Shown here in pieces: positions 1 to 10,385 of a stretch of 64,000 bases of DNA. This DNA is from Pseudomonadota bacterium (lineage in GTDB: Bacteria > Pseudomonadota > Alphaproteobacteria > Acetobacterales > Acetobacteraceae), in contig JAJZNE010000112.1 in assembly GCA_021847995.1 (NCBI GenBank), positions 1 to 64,000 of the forward strand. Direction: 5' to 3'. Below the pieces are notes generated by a model that was given only the letters and a program-made list of their open reading frames with translations, had not been told where the DNA came from and made no database searches. The position numbers and the translations under genes were made by a program. The first letter of the stretch is position 1; each line of letters begins with the position of its first letter.

Positions 1-322
1 GGCTGCGCAGCGTGTTGAGATCGAGGCCGGGATCGAGGATGTCCTCTCCGTCCATCGTCACCTGTCCGGTCGCGCGCTGGCCGGGATAGAGATCGTACAT
101 CCGGTTCAGCACCCGCAGCAGCGTCGATTTGCCGCAGCCGGAGGGCCCGATCATCGCCGTCGCCTGCCGCGCCGGCAGGTCGAGGTCGATGCCCTTCAGC
201 GCGCGGTTCGTGCCGTAGAAGAAATCCAGGTTGCGGATCGCGATCTGAACCTGCATCGCCCCGCCCGCCGCCCCGGCCGCGCCGGCGGGGGCCTGGTCGA
301 TGCGTGTGCCGGTGTCCGCCAT
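1..322 (-). CDS. pstB: Phosphate ABC transporter ATPase PstB (3' end outside window)
   Basis: This is the N-terminal part of the ATPase of the high-affinity phosphate importer; the rest lies beyond base 1. The visible ~107 residues start with a short Ala/Gly-rich extension, then the PstB-typical segment [19 protein letters not shown], the Walker A loop GPSGCGKST, and [14 protein letters not shown], which is characteristic of PstB rather than of other ABC ATPases. It is the last visible gene of pstS-pstC-pstA-pstB. The ATG at 322 is preferred because GAGAGGGG lies just upstream; an in-frame ATG at 337 would overlap the pstA stop codon and is the alternative. It should act at the inner face of the membrane with PstA and PstC. 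Identification is firm; nothing can be said of its missing C-terminus. Confidence 0.95.
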   Translation of the reverse strand, partial: MADTGTRIDQAPAGAAGAAGGAMQVQIAIRNLDFFYGTNRALKGIDLDLPARQATAMIGPSGCGKSTLLRVLNRMYDLYPGQRATGQVTMDGEDILDPGLDLNTLRS

Positions 323-333
323 GGCGTCCCCTC

Positions 334-1179
334 TCATTGCCGCCGCCGCAGCGCCGCGCGCGCGCCCACGCTCAGGATCAGCACCACGGCCGTCATCAGC
401 AGCGCGCCCGCCCACGCCAGCCGGTGCCACTGTTCATAGGGGCTGAGCGCGAACTGGAAGATCACCACCGGGATGTTGGCGAGCGGGTTGGCCGGATCGA
501 CGGTCCAGTACTGGTTGTTGAGCGCCGTGAACAGCAGCGGCGCCGTCTCGCCGGAAATGCGCGCGATCGCGAGCAGGATGCCGGTGGTGATGCCGGTGCG
601 TGCCGCCGGCCAGATCACCAGCGTCACCATGCGCCATTTCGGCGCCCCCAGCGCCAGCGCCGCCTCCCGCAGGGTCGGGGGCACCAGACGCATGGTTTCG
701 TCGCTGGTCCGCACCACCACCGGCAGCATCAGCAGGGCGAGCGCGCCGCCGCCCGCCCAGCCCGAGAAATGCCCGCTGGTGCGCACCACCAGCGCATAGA
801 CGAACAGCCCGATGACGATGGAGGGTGCGGACAGCAGGATGTCATTGAGGAACCGGATCGCCTCGGCCAGCACCCGGCCGCGCGCATATTCGGCGAGCCA
901 GGTTCCCGCCATCACGCCGACCGGCGTGCCGAGCACGACGCCGAGCGCGATCATGATCACGCTGCCGACGATGGCATTAAGCAGCCCGCCGCTGGCGCCG
1001 GGGGGTGGGGTCATCTGCGTGAACAGCTTGGGATCGATCGCGCCGAGGCCGTTGGCGAGCGTGGTGCCCAGGATCCACACCAGCCAGATCAGCCCAAACA
1101 CCGTCGCCGCGGTCGCAACGCCGAGACCGAGCAGGTTGGCGGCGTGGCGCCGCCGATGGAGTGCGCGCGACACCGCCAT
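334..1179 (-). CDS. pstA: Phosphate ABC transporter permease PstA
   Basis: This 281-residue protein is the second inner-membrane permease of the phosphate importer. It has about six hydrophobic segments and the binding-protein-dependent permease signature around [22 protein letters not shown] (a 22-residue stretch, positions ~165-190), where the EAA loop docks on PstB. N-terminal residues [12 protein letters not shown] and the segment [18 protein letters not shown] match the PstA family. It begins two bases after the pstC stop and its stop overlaps a possible upstream start of pstB, so the genes are translationally coupled. Family assignment is based on motifs and on position in a complete pst set. 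Expression should follow the Pho box upstream of pstS. Confidence 0.95.
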   Translation of the reverse strand: MAVSRALHRRRHAANLLGLGVATAATVFGLIWLVWILGTTLANGLGAIDPKLFTQMTPPPGASGGLLNAIVGSVIMIALGVVLGTPVGVMAGTWLAEYARGRVLAEAIRFLNDILLSAPSIVIGLFVYALVVRTSGHFSGWAGGGALALLMLPVVVRTSDETMRLVPPTLREAALALGAPKWRMVTLVIWPAARTGITTGILLAIARISGETAPLLFTALNNQYWTVDPANPLANIPVVIFQFALSPYEQWHRLAWAGALLMTAVVLILSVGARAALRRRQ

Positions 1180-1181
1180 GT

Positions 1182-2162
1182 TCAGCGCCCCGCCTGCCGG
1201 GCAAGGCGCAGCAGCAGCAGCCGCGCTGCTGCCAGCACCAGGAAGGTGACAACGAACAGCAGGAAGCCGAGTGCCATCAGCGATGAGCGGTAAAGATCGG
1301 AATCCGCCTCGGTGAACTCATTGGCGATGGCGGCGGCGATGGAGTTGCCGGGGGCGAGCAGGGAGATGTTGAAGTCATGGGAATTGCCGAGCACGAAGGT
1401 GACCGCCATCGTCTCGCCGAGGGCGCGGCCGAGGCCGAGGAAGATGCCGCCGACGACGGCGCTGCGGGTGTACGGCAGCATCACGCGGCGCACCACCTCC
1501 CACCGTGTCGCGCCGAGCGCGAATGCCGATTCGCGCAGCGGCGGCGGCACCAGCGCGAACACGTCGCGCATCACCGCGCTGATGAAAGGGATCACCATGA
1601 TGGCAAGGATGATGCCCGCGGTCAGCATGCCGATTCCCATCGGCGGCCCGCTGAACAGCGCGCCGACCCCCGGCAGCCCGCCCAGCGTCGCGTCGATCCA
1701 GGGATCGACATGGTCCGCCATGAACGGGACGAACACGAACAGGCCCCACATGCCGTAGATGATGGAGGGCACGCCGGCCAGCAGTTCGATCGCGGCGCCG
1801 ACCGGGCCGCGCATCCAGGCTGGCGCAACCTCGGTCAGGAACACGGCGATGCCGAACGAGACGGGAACGGCGATCAGCATCGCGATCGCGGCCGTGACCA
1901 GCGTCCCATAGATCGGCACCAAGGCGGCAAACCGCTTCGCCACCGGGTCCCATTCGGTGCCGTAGAGGAAGCGAAGCCCGAAACTGCGCAATGCCGGCAG
2001 CCCGCCCCACAGCATCGACGCGGCAACGAGACCGAGCAGCACCAGCACGAGCAGCGCCGCCGCCACGGCGGCGGCACGGAACGCCCCGTCCGCCGCCGCT
2101 TCCCGCGCCCGCGGAACGCCCCGGCCAGCGGCCGTAAACCTGCCCTGCACGGCAAAGGACAT
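1182..2162 (-). CDS. pstC: Phosphate ABC transporter permease PstC
   Basis: This 326-residue permease pairs with PstA to form the phosphate channel. It has a ~35-residue cytoplasmic N-terminus, a first membrane helix (AAVAAALLVLVLLGLVAA), a PstC-typical segment FLYGTEWDPVAKRFAALVPIYGT with ELLAGVPSIIYGMWGLFVF, and an EAA-type loop LRESAFALGATRWEVVRRVMLP near residue 215. Length and domain order are normal for the family. It follows pstS by 22 bases and precedes pstA by two bases. The start lacks a strong Shine-Dalgarno match, so the first few residues are the least certain part; coupling to pstS may help initiation. Confidence 0.95.
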   Translation of the reverse strand: MSFAVQGRFTAAGRGVPRAREAAADGAFRAAAVAAALLVLVLLGLVAASMLWGGLPALRSFGLRFLYGTEWDPVAKRFAALVPIYGTLVTAAIAMLIAVPVSFGIAVFLTEVAPAWMRGPVGAAIELLAGVPSIIYGMWGLFVFVPFMADHVDPWIDATLGGLPGVGALFSGPPMGIGMLTAGIILAIMVIPFISAVMRDVFALVPPPLRESAFALGATRWEVVRRVMLPYTRSAVVGGIFLGLGRALGETMAVTFVLGNSHDFNISLLAPGNSIAAAIANEFTEADSDLYRSSLMALGFLLFVVTFLVLAAARLLLLRLARQAGR

Positions 2163-2184
2163 CAGGATCGCCCGTCAACCATCA

Positions 2185-3213
2185 TCATTGGGTGCGGATA
2201 TTGGCCTGCCAGTATGCCTCGATCTGCTGCACCACCGCGGCGGGCAGCGGAATGTAGTCGAGCGCGTCCGCCGCCGCCTGCCCCTTTTCCAGCGCCCAGT
2301 GGAAGAAGCCGAGCGTCTCCCTGGTCCGTGCGGCATCCTTCGGCTGCCGGTGCATCAGGATGGAGGTGGACCCGGCGATCGGAAAGGCCGCTTCCCCCGG
2401 CGCGTTGGTCAGCACGAGGTAGAAATCCGGCGCCTTCGACCAGTCGGCGCTGGCCGCGGCGGCCTGAAAGCTCTGCTTGTTCGGCGCGACAAAGGCCCCG
2501 GCGGCGTTCTGCACCTGGGTCCAGGTCATCTTGTTCTGCATGACATAGGCGTATTCGACATATCCGATCGCGCCCTGGATGCGCTGCACATAGGCCGCGA
2601 CCCCCTCGTTGCCCTTGCCGCCGATGCCGGTCGGCCAGGCGACCGAGGTGCCTTCGCCGACCCGGTCGCGCCATTCCGCGCTGACCTTCGACAGATAGTT
2701 GGCCCAGATGAACGTGGTGCCCGACCCGTCGGAGCGATGCACCACCGTGATCCGCGTCGCCGGCAGCCTGAGGTCCGGGTTGGCGGCGGCGATGGCGGGG
2801 TCGTTCCAGACCTTCACCTTGCCGAGGAAGATATCGGCGAGCAGCGGTCCTGTCAGCTTGAGGTCGCCCGGCTTGACCCCGGGCAGGTTGACCACCGGCA
2901 CATCGGCGCCGATCACCACCGGGAATTGCGCCAGTCCGGCGGCAGCGAGATCCTGCGGCGGCAGCGGCATGTCGGTGGCGCCGAAATCGACGGTGCCGGC
3001 CTTGATCTGGGCGATGCCGCCGCCCGACCCGATCGACTGGTAGTTGACCTGCACGCTGCCCTGCTGCGCATAGGTGGCCGACCATTGCGACAGCACCGGA
3101 TACACGAAGGTCGAGCCGGCGCCCGTGATCTGCTTCTGCGCGCGGGCCGGTGCCGCGCCGCAGCCGACCGCGCCGGCGAGCGCGATCGCCAGCAAAGCCC
3201 CCGTGAACTTCAT
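2185..3213 (-). CDS. pstS: Periplasmic phosphate-binding protein PstS
   Basis: This 342-residue protein captures phosphate in the periplasm and delivers it to PstC/PstA. Residues 1-25 form a classical signal peptide ending ARA-QKQ. The mature part starts with ITGAGSTFVYPVLSQW, the phosphate-binding TGAGSTF loop of the PstS family, followed by SIGSGGGIAQIKAGTVDFGATDMPL and HRSDGSGTTFIWANYLS, which carries the conserved phosphate-contacting Arg, Asp, Ser, Gly and Thr. It is the first gene of the operon. A Pho box lies 75 bases upstream of the start codon, so phosphate starvation should induce it through PhoB. Nothing unusual is seen. Confidence 0.97.
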   Translation of the reverse strand: MKFTGALLAIALAGAVGCGAAPARAQKQITGAGSTFVYPVLSQWSATYAQQGSVQVNYQSIGSGGGIAQIKAGTVDFGATDMPLPPQDLAAAGLAQFPVVIGADVPVVNLPGVKPGDLKLTGPLLADIFLGKVKVWNDPAIAAANPDLRLPATRITVVHRSDGSGTTFIWANYLSKVSAEWRDRVGEGTSVAWPTGIGGKGNEGVAAYVQRIQGAIGYVEYAYVMQNKMTWTQVQNAAGAFVAPNKQSFQAAAASADWSKAPDFYLVLTNAPGEAAFPIAGSTSILMHRQPKDAARTRETLGFFHWALEKGQAAADALDYIPLPAAVVQQIEAYWQANIRTQ

Positions 3214-3287
3214 GCGTCCTCCTGATCCGCCGGCCGCCCGGCGCGGCGCACACTAGGTGCCAGGGGCGACCGCCGTGTTGCAAGGGG

Positions 3288-3305
3288 ATGACAGTTCAAT
3301 GACAA
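3288..3305 (-). promoter_or_regulatory. Pho box (PhoB-binding site) upstream of pstS
   Basis: On the minus strand this reads TTGTCAT-TGAA-CTGTCAT: two 7-base half-sites close or identical to the consensus CTGTCAT, separated by 4 bases, which is the canonical 11-base period of a PhoB site. The site begins 75 bases upstream of the pstS start, a position suited to activation. Only one of the 14 consensus half-site bases differs. Its match, spacing and position before a pst operon agree, so PhoB control is a confident inference. Confidence 0.88.
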
Positions 3306-3356
3306 TCATCCCCGCGCCTCTGTGGCATCGCATCGCCGCACGGCAAGGAAGGCGTG

Positions 3357-4595
3357 ATGCAGGATCCGACCCGCGAGGCGGCCTTCGCCGTGCTTTCCGC
3401 TGTGCTGGACCACCGCCGCACGCTGGACGAGGCGCTGGAGGCGCTGCCCAGGCTTGCGGCGCGCGACCGTGCCGCCGCGCATCGGCTGGCCGCGGCCGTG
3501 CTGCGCCGGCTCGGCTCGCTCGATGCGGCAATCGAACCGATGCTCGGCAGGGCGCCGCCGATCGCGGTACGGCATGTGCTGCGGCTCGGTGCCGCCGGCC
3601 TGCTGCTGCTCGGCACGCCGGCCCATGCCGCGGTGGCGACCGCGGTGGCGCTGGTCCGGACGCAGCGGCTCGCGCCGTTTGCCGGACTGGTCAACGCGGT
3701 GCTGCGCCGCCTCGCCGCGACGGGGGAGGGGGCGCTGGCCGGGCTGGACGGGCCGCGACTCGACACCCCCGCCTGGCTGTGGCGCGCCTGGGGGCCGGAG
3801 GCGCGGGCGATTGCCACCGCCCACCAGGAGGAGGCGCCGCTCGACCTGACCCTGGCAGCGGGGGCGGTGGCGCCGGAGGGTGGGGTGGAATTGCCCTCCG
3901 GCACCTGGCGCTACCCGCCCGGCACGCGGGTCACCGACCTGCCGGGCTTCGCCGAGGGAGGGTTTTGGGTGCAGGACGCCGCCGCCGCGCTGCCGGCCCG
4001 GCTGCTGGCGCCGGCGACGGGGATGCGGGTGCTCGATCTGTGCGCCGCTCCCGGCGGCAAGACCGCGCAATGCGCCGCCGCCGGCGCGCGGGTGACGGCG
4101 GTGGAGCGGGATCCGGCGCGACTCGATCGGCTGCGGGAGAATCTGACGCGGCTCCGTCTGCCGGCCGACCTGGTCTGCGCCGATGCGACGCAGTGGCAGC
4201 CGCCGGCGGCTGCCGATGCGGTGCTGCTGGACGCGCCGTGCAGCGCCACCGGCACCATCCGCCGCCATCCCGACATCCCGCATCTGAAACGCCCACGCGA
4301 CCTGCCGCCGCTGATCCTTCAGCAGGACCGGCTGCTGGACGCGGCCTGCGCCGCGCTGCGCCCCGGTGGGCGGCTGCTGTATGCGGTCTGCTCGCTGCTG
4401 GCGGAGGAAGGGCCGGCGCGCGCCGCCGCCGCCCTGGCCCGCCTGCCGCTCGACACCGATCCGGTCCGGCCGGAGGAGCTGCCCGACCTGGCCGCCGCGC
4501 TGACCCCGGAAGGGTGGGTGCGGACCACGCCGGCGCTGTGGGCGGAGCGCGGCGGGATGGACGGATTCTTCCTGGCGCGTTTCAATCGCCGCTGA
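3357..4595 (+). CDS. rsmB: 16S rRNA (cytosine-967-C5) methyltransferase RsmB
   Basis: This 412-residue protein methylates C967 of 16S rRNA using S-adenosylmethionine. Residues ~1-125 form a NusB-like RNA-binding domain. The Rossmann methyltransferase domain follows, with the SAM loop LDLCAAPGGKTAQ (~residues 227-239), motif IV DAPCSATGTIRRHPD and motif VI YAVCSL. The cysteine of motif VI is the family's catalytic nucleophile and the motif IV cysteine releases the product; both are present. The ATG at 3357 is preferred over a GTG at 3354 because AAGGAAGG then has normal spacing. It is the first gene of rsmB-rpe-heparinase, an arrangement seen in related alphaproteobacteria. It diverges from pstS; the 140-base gap holds the Pho box. 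Confidence 0.93.
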   Translation: MQDPTREAAFAVLSAVLDHRRTLDEALEALPRLAARDRAAAHRLAAAVLRRLGSLDAAIEPMLGRAPPIAVRHVLRLGAAGLLLLGTPAHAAVATAVALVRTQRLAPFAGLVNAVLRRLAATGEGALAGLDGPRLDTPAWLWRAWGPEARAIATAHQEEAPLDLTLAAGAVAPEGGVELPSGTWRYPPGTRVTDLPGFAEGGFWVQDAAAALPARLLAPATGMRVLDLCAAPGGKTAQCAAAGARVTAVERDPARLDRLRENLTRLRLPADLVCADATQWQPPAAADAVLLDAPCSATGTIRRHPDIPHLKRPRDLPPLILQQDRLLDAACAALRPGGRLLYAVCSLLAEEGPARAAAALARLPLDTDPVRPEELPDLAAALTPEGWVRTTPALWAERGGMDGFFLARFNRR

Positions 4596-4635
4596 TCGCT
4601 TGTGCGGCGCGGAGTCCGACGTCTAGAACCGCGCC

Positions 4636-5310
4636 ATGGCCGCGTCCGTGCCCCGCCCCCCCGTCATCGCCCCGAGCCTGCTGGCGGCCGATTTCGCCCG
4701 CCTGGGCGAGGAGGTTGCCGCGGTCGAGGCGGCGGGCGCCGACTGGCTGCATCTCGATGTCATGGACGGGCATTTCGTGCCCAACATCACCTTCGGCCCG
4801 TCCCTGATCGCCGGCCTGCGGCGGCGCACGCGCCTGCCCTTCGACGTGCATCTGATGATCGCGCCGGTCGATCCCTTCCTGCGCGATTTCGCCGAGGCGG
4901 GGGCCGATCATATCCTGATCCATCCCGAATCGGGTCCGCATCTGCACCGCTCCCTGCAAGCCATCCGCGCGCTGGACCGCATCCCGGGCGTGGTGCTCGA
5001 CCCGGCGACCCCGGTCGCGGTGCTGGACTGGGTGATCGACCTCATCGGCAGCGTGCTGGTGATGGGCGTCAATCCCGGCTTCGGCGGCCAGACCTTCATC
5101 GCCGGACAGCTCGGCAAGATCGCCGAGGTGCGGGCGCGGATCGCCGCGAGCGGTCGGACGATCCGCCTCGGGGTCGATGGCGGCGTCGGCCCGGCGACCG
5201 CACGCGCGATCCTGGAGGCCGGCGCCGACGTGCTGGTGGCGGGGAGTGCGGTGTTCGGCGCACCCGACTATGCCGCGGCGATCGCGGCGCTGCGCGGTGC
5301 GGGAGGGTGA
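4636..5310 (+). CDS. rpe: Ribulose-phosphate 3-epimerase
   Basis: This 224-residue TIM-barrel enzyme interconverts D-ribulose 5-phosphate and D-xylulose 5-phosphate in the cytosol (pentose phosphate pathway). The family signatures are all present: PSLLAADFARLGEE at the N-terminus, the metal-site strand HLDVMDGHFVPNITFGP, FDVHLMI, VLVMGVNPGFGGQTFI, and the phosphate-binding C-terminal segment LGVDGGVGPATA...AGADVLVAGSAVFG. The conserved His, Asp and second Asp needed for metal binding and acid/base catalysis are visible. Length is typical. It lies 40 bases after rsmB and only 2 bases before the heparinase-family gene, so all three are probably one transcript. Confidence 0.97.
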   Translation: MAASVPRPPVIAPSLLAADFARLGEEVAAVEAAGADWLHLDVMDGHFVPNITFGPSLIAGLRRRTRLPFDVHLMIAPVDPFLRDFAEAGADHILIHPESGPHLHRSLQAIRALDRIPGVVLDPATPVAVLDWVIDLIGSVLVMGVNPGFGGQTFIAGQLGKIAEVRARIAASGRTIRLGVDGGVGPATARAILEAGADVLVAGSAVFGAPDYAAAIAALRGAGG

Positions 5311-5312
5311 CG

Positions 5313-6908
5313 ATGCTCGACCCCAATCGCTGGATGCGCGACGCCCGTCGCACCCTGGCACGCCTGCCCTCGCTGCGCATGACCCGCATTCCCGATGCGC
5401 CGGCGCTGCCGGTGCGCGACCCGTGGCCGGGCGATCCGGCACGGGGGGCGGCACTGCTCAAGGGTGAGCTGGAGCTTGCCGGCTCGACGGGCGTGCTACG
5501 GCCGGGGCAGTTCGACACTCTTGCCGGATCGGTGCTGCTGCGAGCCTACGCACATGGTTTCGTCTGGCTGCGCGACCTGCGCGCGCTCGGCACCGACGCG
5601 GCACGCATGCGGGCGCGGGCGCTGGTACAGGAATGGATGGCGGGGGCCGGCAACACCGAGCTTGCGGAACGGCCTGATGTGGCCGGGGCGCGCATTGCCG
5701 CGTGGCTCGGCCATTACGACTTCTTCGCCGCCAGCGCCGATGACGGCTTCCGCCAGCGGCTGATGGCGCGGCTGGTGGGCGATGCGCGCGGCCTTGCCGC
5801 TGCTCTGCCGACCGAGGAACTGGACGCGCGGGCCCTGACCGCGCTCAAGGGCCTGATCGCGGCTGCGGTGGCGCTGCCGGAGCACGCCGCCTTCCTGACC
5901 CGCGCGCTCCGCGTGCTGCCGCAGGAGATCGCACGGCAGGTGCTGGCCGACGGGTGCCATGCCGAGCGCAGCCCGGCCCAGTTGCTGGCCGCGTTGCAGG
6001 ATCTGACGGAAATCCGCGCTCTGCTTCAGGCGGCACAGGTGGCGCCGCCGTCGCCGCTCACCGGCGCGATCGAGCGGATGGCGCCGGCGCTGCGCGGCCT
6101 GCGCCATGGCGATGGCGGGCTCGCGCTGTTCAACGGCAGCAAGGAGGATGGCGCCTCGCTGATCGATCTCGCGCTCAGCCAGGCGGGGCGGGCAGGACGG
6201 CCGATGACGGCGCTGCCGGAGGGCGGGTTCCATCGGCTACAGGCTGGCCGAAGCGTGCTGATCGTCGATTGCGGCGCGCCGGCGCCGCCGAAGCTCGACC
6301 GCTTCGCTCATGCCGGGACGCTTTCCTTCGAGCTGTCGATCGGGCGCGACCGGATGATCGTCAATGTCGGCGCGGCACCGGCCGCCGGTGCCGAATGGCG
6401 CGATGCGACGCGCGCGACGGCGGCGCATTCGACGCTGGTGATCGCCGATACCAGTTCCTCCGAACTGCGGGCGGACGGGCTCGGCCGGCGGCCCGAGCAG
6501 GTCGAGGCGCAGCACCAGGAGGCCAACGGCGCCCATTGGCTGGAGGCGAGCCACGACGGATATCTGCGCCCATTCGGGGCGACGCATCGCCGCCGGCTTT
6601 ACATGAGCGAGAGCGGCGAGGACATCCGCGGCGAGGATGCGGTGGAGGCAGCGGCGCCGCAGCCCTTCTCGGTGCGGTTCCATCTCCATCCCGATGTCGA
6701 TGCCAGCGTGCAGCAGGACGGGGAGGCGGTGCTGCTGCGGGTGCCGTCCGGCAGCGGATGGCGGCTGCGTGCCGACGGGGCACGGCTGGGGCTGGAGGAA
6801 AGCATCTATCTCGGCGGCCCGACGCCGCGGCGCACCGAGCAGGTGGTGCTGACCGGCTATCAGGACGGGCCGCAGCAGGTGAAGTGGGCGATCACCAAGG
6901 TCGGGTGA
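5313..6908 (+). CDS. Heparinase II/III family protein
   Basis: This 531-residue protein belongs to the heparinase II/III-like family, whose characterised members are polysaccharide lyases. The N-terminal ~300 residues are helix-rich (for example LAGSVLLRAYAHGFVWLRDL), and the C-terminal half is a beta-rich domain beginning near GGFHRLQAGRSVLIVDCG and containing HAGTLSFELSIGRDRMIVNVG and RATAAHSTLVIADTSSSE. No signal peptide is visible, so it may be cytoplasmic, unlike secreted lyases. The ATG at 5313 sits 2 bases after the rpe stop. Conservation next to rsmB and rpe in alphaproteobacteria suggests a core, perhaps envelope-related, role, but the substrate is unknown. Confidence 0.85.
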   Translation: MLDPNRWMRDARRTLARLPSLRMTRIPDAPALPVRDPWPGDPARGAALLKGELELAGSTGVLRPGQFDTLAGSVLLRAYAHGFVWLRDLRALGTDAARMRARALVQEWMAGAGNTELAERPDVAGARIAAWLGHYDFFAASADDGFRQRLMARLVGDARGLAAALPTEELDARALTALKGLIAAAVALPEHAAFLTRALRVLPQEIARQVLADGCHAERSPAQLLAALQDLTEIRALLQAAQVAPPSPLTGAIERMAPALRGLRHGDGGLALFNGSKEDGASLIDLALSQAGRAGRPMTALPEGGFHRLQAGRSVLIVDCGAPAPPKLDRFAHAGTLSFELSIGRDRMIVNVGAAPAAGAEWRDATRATAAHSTLVIADTSSSELRADGLGRRPEQVEAQHQEANGAHWLEASHDGYLRPFGATHRRRLYMSESGEDIRGEDAVEAAAPQPFSVRFHLHPDVDASVQQDGEAVLLRVPSGSGWRLRADGARLGLEESIYLGGPTPRRTEQVVLTGYQDGPQQVKWAITKVG

Positions 6909-6932
6909 AGGAACGATGCGGGGGAAGCCGGC

Positions 6933-6959
6933 CGCGGGCGGAGGCATCCGCCGCCCGCG
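6933..6959. terminator. GC-rich hairpin between convergent genes, possible bidirectional terminator
   Basis: A perfect 9-base inverted repeat (CGCGGGCGG at 6933-6941 and CCGCCCGCG at 6951-6959) lies between the heparinase-family stop (6908) and the ilvC stop (6969), which converge. An alternative, tighter hairpin GGCGGA-GGCA-TCCGCC (6937-6952) overlaps it. No run of T follows on either strand, so it is not a textbook intrinsic terminator; its position makes termination or 3'-end protection likely. Confidence 0.45.
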
Positions 6960-6968
6960 CCGCCGCGG

Positions 6969-8545
<1,577 letters not shown>

Positions 8546-8551
8546 GGCAGA

Positions 8552-10354
8552 TCACACCAGCGCGAGGCCGGCATCGGCAACCCCGGCCGCCGTCGCCTCA
8601 TGCTCCGGCCCCAGGATCATCTCGTTGTGCGGGGCGCCGCTCGGGATCATCGGGAAGCAGTTTTCCTTTTCATCGACGGCAATGTCGGCGATCACCGGAC
8701 CGTCGGCCGCCAGCATCGCCCTGATCGTCGCGTCCAGCTGATCGACGCTCTCCGCCCGCAGGCCGGTGGCATGGAAGCTTTCCGCAAGCTTGACGAAATC
8801 GGGCAGTGCCGCCGAATAGCTTTCCGAATACCGCCCGCCGTGCAGCAGCTCCTGCCACTGGCGCACCATCCCCATGTAGCGGTTGTTGAGGATGAACACT
8901 TTCACCGGCAGGCGGTACTGCGCCAGCGTGGACATCTCCTGGATGTTCATCAGGATGCTGGCCTCGCCGGCGATGTCGATGACGAGTGCTTCGGGGTGCG
9001 CGACCTGCACCCCCATCGCCGCCGGCAGCCCGTAGCCCATCGTGCCAAGGCCGCCGCTGGTCATCCAGCGGTTCGGCTGCTCGAAGCCGAAGAACTGCGC
9101 CGCCCACATCTGGTGCTGCCCGACTTCGGTCGTGATGTAGGTGGGGCGGCCGGATTCGCGGGTCAGCGCGTGCAGGCGCTGGATCGCATATTGCGGCTTG
9201 ATGATCGCACCGGCGGCGCGCGACTGCGTGTAGCGCAGACACTCCCTGGCGCGCCAGCCGTCGATCTGGCGCCACCATGCGGCAAGTGCGGTGCGATCCG
9301 GCGTCGCCCCATCCGCCTCCCATCCCGCGACCAGCGCCGACAGCGCGCGGCCGGCATCGGCGACGATCGGCAGATCGACCGGGACGTTCTTGTTGATGCT
9401 GGAGGGGTCGATGTCGATGTGGATCTTGCGCGACTGCGGGCTGAACGCCGCGAGCTTGCCGGTCACCCGGTCGTCGAACCGGGCGCCCACCGCCAGCATC
9501 ACGTCGCACCCGTGCATGGCGAGATTCGCCTCGTAGGTGCCGTGCATGCCGAGCATGCCGAGAAACCGCGGGTCGCTCGCCGGCAGGGCGCCGAGCCCCA
9601 TCAGCGTGCTGGTGGCGGGATAGCCGGTAAGCTGCACGAGGCGCCGCAGCGCCTCGCTGGCCGCGTCGCCGGCATTGATGACGCCGCCGCCGACATAGAT
9701 CACCGGCCGCTTCGCCCCCTTGAGCAGGGCCACCGCGCGGGCGATCGCGCCGCCGTCGGGTTCGGTCTGTGGACGGTAGCTGCGGTGCGGCGCGGCGGAG
9801 GGCGGCGAATACCGCGCGGGGCCGATCAGGATGTCCTTGGGCAGGTCGATGACGACGGGACCGGGCCGGCCGCTGCGTGCGACATAGAACGCCTCATGCA
9901 CCACCCGCGCCAGATCCTCGCTGCGCTTGACGAGATAGTTGTGCTTGGTGGCAGGGCGGGTGATGCCCGTCGTGTCGGCCTCCTGGAAAGCGTCGTTGCC
10001 GATCAGATGGGTCGGCACCTGCCCGGTCAGGCACACCACCGGAATGCTGTCCATCAGCGCATCGACGAGGCCGGTCACGGCGTTGGTCGCGCCCGGCCCG
10101 CTGGTCACCAGCACCACGCCGACGCGCCCGGTGGAGCGGGCATAGCCCTCCGCGGCATGCACCGCCGCCTGCTCATGGCGGACGAGAATGTGGCGGATCG
10201 CGTTCTGCTTGAAGATCGCATCGTAGATCGGCAGCACCGCGCCGCCGGGATAGCCGAACACGACCTCGACGCCCTGGTCCTTGAGGGCGCGCAGGAGAAT
10301 CTCGGCACCCGGCTGCAGGGCGTCGGCATCGGCGGCGGGGAGGGATGTGCTCAT
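8552..10354 (-). CDS. ilvB: Acetolactate synthase large (catalytic) subunit
   Basis: This 600-residue thiamine-diphosphate and FAD enzyme condenses pyruvate with pyruvate or 2-oxobutyrate at the entry of branched-chain amino-acid synthesis. Domains in order are the pyrimidine-binding domain (GVEVVFGYPGGAVLPIYDAI, with the catalytic Glu downstream in VRHEQAAVHAAEGYARSTG), the central FAD-contacting domain, and the pyrophosphate-binding domain (IDIAGEASILMNIQEMSTL ... FILNNRYMGMVRQWQ). The usual GDG of the Mg-diphosphate motif is GEA here; I believe this occurs in other alphaproteobacterial enzymes and keeps an acidic ligand. It starts 31 bases after miaA on the same strand, so miaA-ilvB-ilvN-ilvC may be co-transcribed. 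Confidence 0.97.
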   Translation of the reverse strand: MSTSLPAADADALQPGAEILLRALKDQGVEVVFGYPGGAVLPIYDAIFKQNAIRHILVRHEQAAVHAAEGYARSTGRVGVVLVTSGPGATNAVTGLVDALMDSIPVVCLTGQVPTHLIGNDAFQEADTTGITRPATKHNYLVKRSEDLARVVHEAFYVARSGRPGPVVIDLPKDILIGPARYSPPSAAPHRSYRPQTEPDGGAIARAVALLKGAKRPVIYVGGGVINAGDAASEALRRLVQLTGYPATSTLMGLGALPASDPRFLGMLGMHGTYEANLAMHGCDVMLAVGARFDDRVTGKLAAFSPQSRKIHIDIDPSSINKNVPVDLPIVADAGRALSALVAGWEADGATPDRTALAAWWRQIDGWRARECLRYTQSRAAGAIIKPQYAIQRLHALTRESGRPTYITTEVGQHQMWAAQFFGFEQPNRWMTSGGLGTMGYGLPAAMGVQVAHPEALVIDIAGEASILMNIQEMSTLAQYRLPVKVFILNNRYMGMVRQWQELLHGGRYSESYSAALPDFVKLAESFHATGLRAESVDQLDATIRAMLAADGPVIADIAVDEKENCFPMIPSGAPHNEMILGPEHEATAAGVADAGLALV

Positions 10355-10385
10355 GGCCGCGTGTTAGACGCCGCGCTGCGGTGCG

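Noticed and set aside
304-1293. Long open frames antisense to pstA, pstC and many other genes
   Set aside because: High G+C opens long frames on the opposite strand; their translations are Arg/Pro/His/Gln-rich without domains, while the genes in the chosen frames have clear families.
8552-10354. GEA instead of GDG in the thiamine-diphosphate motif of acetolactate synthase as a sign of inactivity
   Set aside because: The acidic metal ligand is kept and, as far as I recall, the same form occurs in other alphaproteobacterial enzymes.
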